From Dehalococcoidales bacterium (lineage in GTDB: Bacteria > Chloroflexota > Dehalococcoidia > Dehalococcoidales > GCA-2688105), in the NCBI GenBank assembly GCA_030640255.1, contig DAOWJS010000058.1, forward strand, positions 1 through 5,731: a stretch of 5,731 nt of DNA, read 5' to 3'. Shown one piece after another: positions 4,976 to 5,731 of the stretch; within the stretch, counting starts at the first letter, position 1, and each line of letters starts with the position of its first letter. The notes under the pieces are model-generated. The model worked only from the letters and a program-made list of their open reading frames with translations, was not told the DNA's origin and did not search any database. Made by a program: the position numbers and the translations under genes.

Positions 4976-5037
4976 TCCAATTACAGATGAAGATATCTGA
5001 TTCATAAAGAAACAAACTGATGATTGAAAACCAGGCG

Positions 5038-5073
5038 GACGGCTTGGTGATTCAACCATCAAGCCGTCTCTTT
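5038..5073 (+). terminator. Strong hairpin in the 23S leader, terminator-like
   Basis: GACGGCTTG (5038-5046) pairs with CAAGCCGTC (5060-5068) in a 9-bp perfect stem around a 13-nt loop, extendable by one G-U pair. TCTTTATGTCT follows, a weak pyrimidine-rich tract. It lies between the rRNA promoter and the 23S 5' end. It could be an attenuator, a terminator for other transcripts, or a processing or antitermination element of the rRNA leader. Hairpin certain, role uncertain. Confidence 0.45.
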
Positions 5074-5082
5074 ATGTCTACA

Positions 5083-5096
5083 GCACCTTAACAATT
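5083..5096 (+). promoter_or_regulatory. boxA-like antitermination sequence in the rRNA leader
   Basis: GCACCTTAACAATT resembles the rRNA boxA core (consensus about TGCTCTTTAACA) recognised by NusB-NusE in antitermination. It lies about 30 nt upstream of the mature 23S 5' end, the usual setting, and just after the leader hairpin, which it would help polymerase ignore only if a copy acts earlier. Confidence 0.5.
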
Positions 5097-5127
5097 GAAT
5101 ATGAGGACTAATATCAAGTCTGAAGCA

Positions 5128-5731
<604 letters not shown>

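Larger units (their letters stand above)
4842..5127. other. Regulatory region between the small frames and 23S rRNA
   Basis: No convincing gene. From left to right it holds the leader and promoter of the small minus-strand frames, the overlapping 23S promoter, a weak CAGAT/ATCTG stem (4984-4999), the leader hairpin and the boxA-like site. A 22-codon frame from the ATG at 4904 runs through the rRNA promoter without a ribosome-binding site and is not counted as a gene. Confidence 0.7.

Noticed and set aside
5020..5075. Spacer tRNA before 23S
   Set aside because: The GATTCAACC segment recalls a T-loop, but there is no cloverleaf and no acceptor stem; the structure is one simple hairpin.

Overview
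The window reads as a piece of a bacterial chromosome carrying housekeeping genes, most likely from the Chloroflexota and plausibly the class Dehalococcoidia. That placement is inference. It rests on three things: a 23S rRNA gene with its own promoter and no 16S gene or spacer tRNA in the roughly 590 bp separating it from the preceding protein gene (unlinked 16S and 23S-5S genes are known in Dehalococcoides and relatives); the character of the GyrA, radical SAM and HIT proteins; and an intergenic cluster of GC-rich palindromes of a kind I associate with that group. No search could be run.

Layout. At 1-1622 (+) lies the C-terminal two thirds of DNA gyrase subunit A, cut by the left edge. It converges on, and overlaps by 20 bp, a TIGR03960-type radical SAM protein on the minus strand (stop at 1603, preferred TTG start at 3456). 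From 3508 to 4067 there is no gene. The span 3577-3933 is a cluster of seven related palindromic elements, and a good sigma70-type promoter follows at 4010-4038. At 4068-4541 (+) is a HIT-family nucleotide hydrolase/phosphorylase resembling the Ap4A phosphorylase type.

The region 4462-4975 holds the least ordinary material. On the minus strand there appear to be two tiny coupled reading frames: an upstream one of about 50 codons with a CxxC motif, interrupted by a single-base frameshift at a TTTTC run, and a downstream helical one of 79 codons that starts inside the first and has its own Shine-Dalgarno. They seem to be driven by a promoter whose -35 box overlaps, on the opposite strand, the -35 box of the 23S rRNA promoter. 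Their leader has repeated AGCACT/AGTGCT half-sites able to form alternative hairpins.

The right end holds the 23S rRNA promoter (4947-4975), a leader with a strong hairpin (5038-5068) and a boxA-like sequence (5083-5096), and then the first ~600 nt of 23S rRNA from about 5128 to the right edge.

The genes do not form one pathway. Gyrase handles chromosome topology, the HIT protein dinucleotide turnover and the rRNA translation; the radical SAM enzyme is uncharacterised. Both protein-gene junctions are convergent and overlapping, with no convincing intrinsic terminator between the partners.
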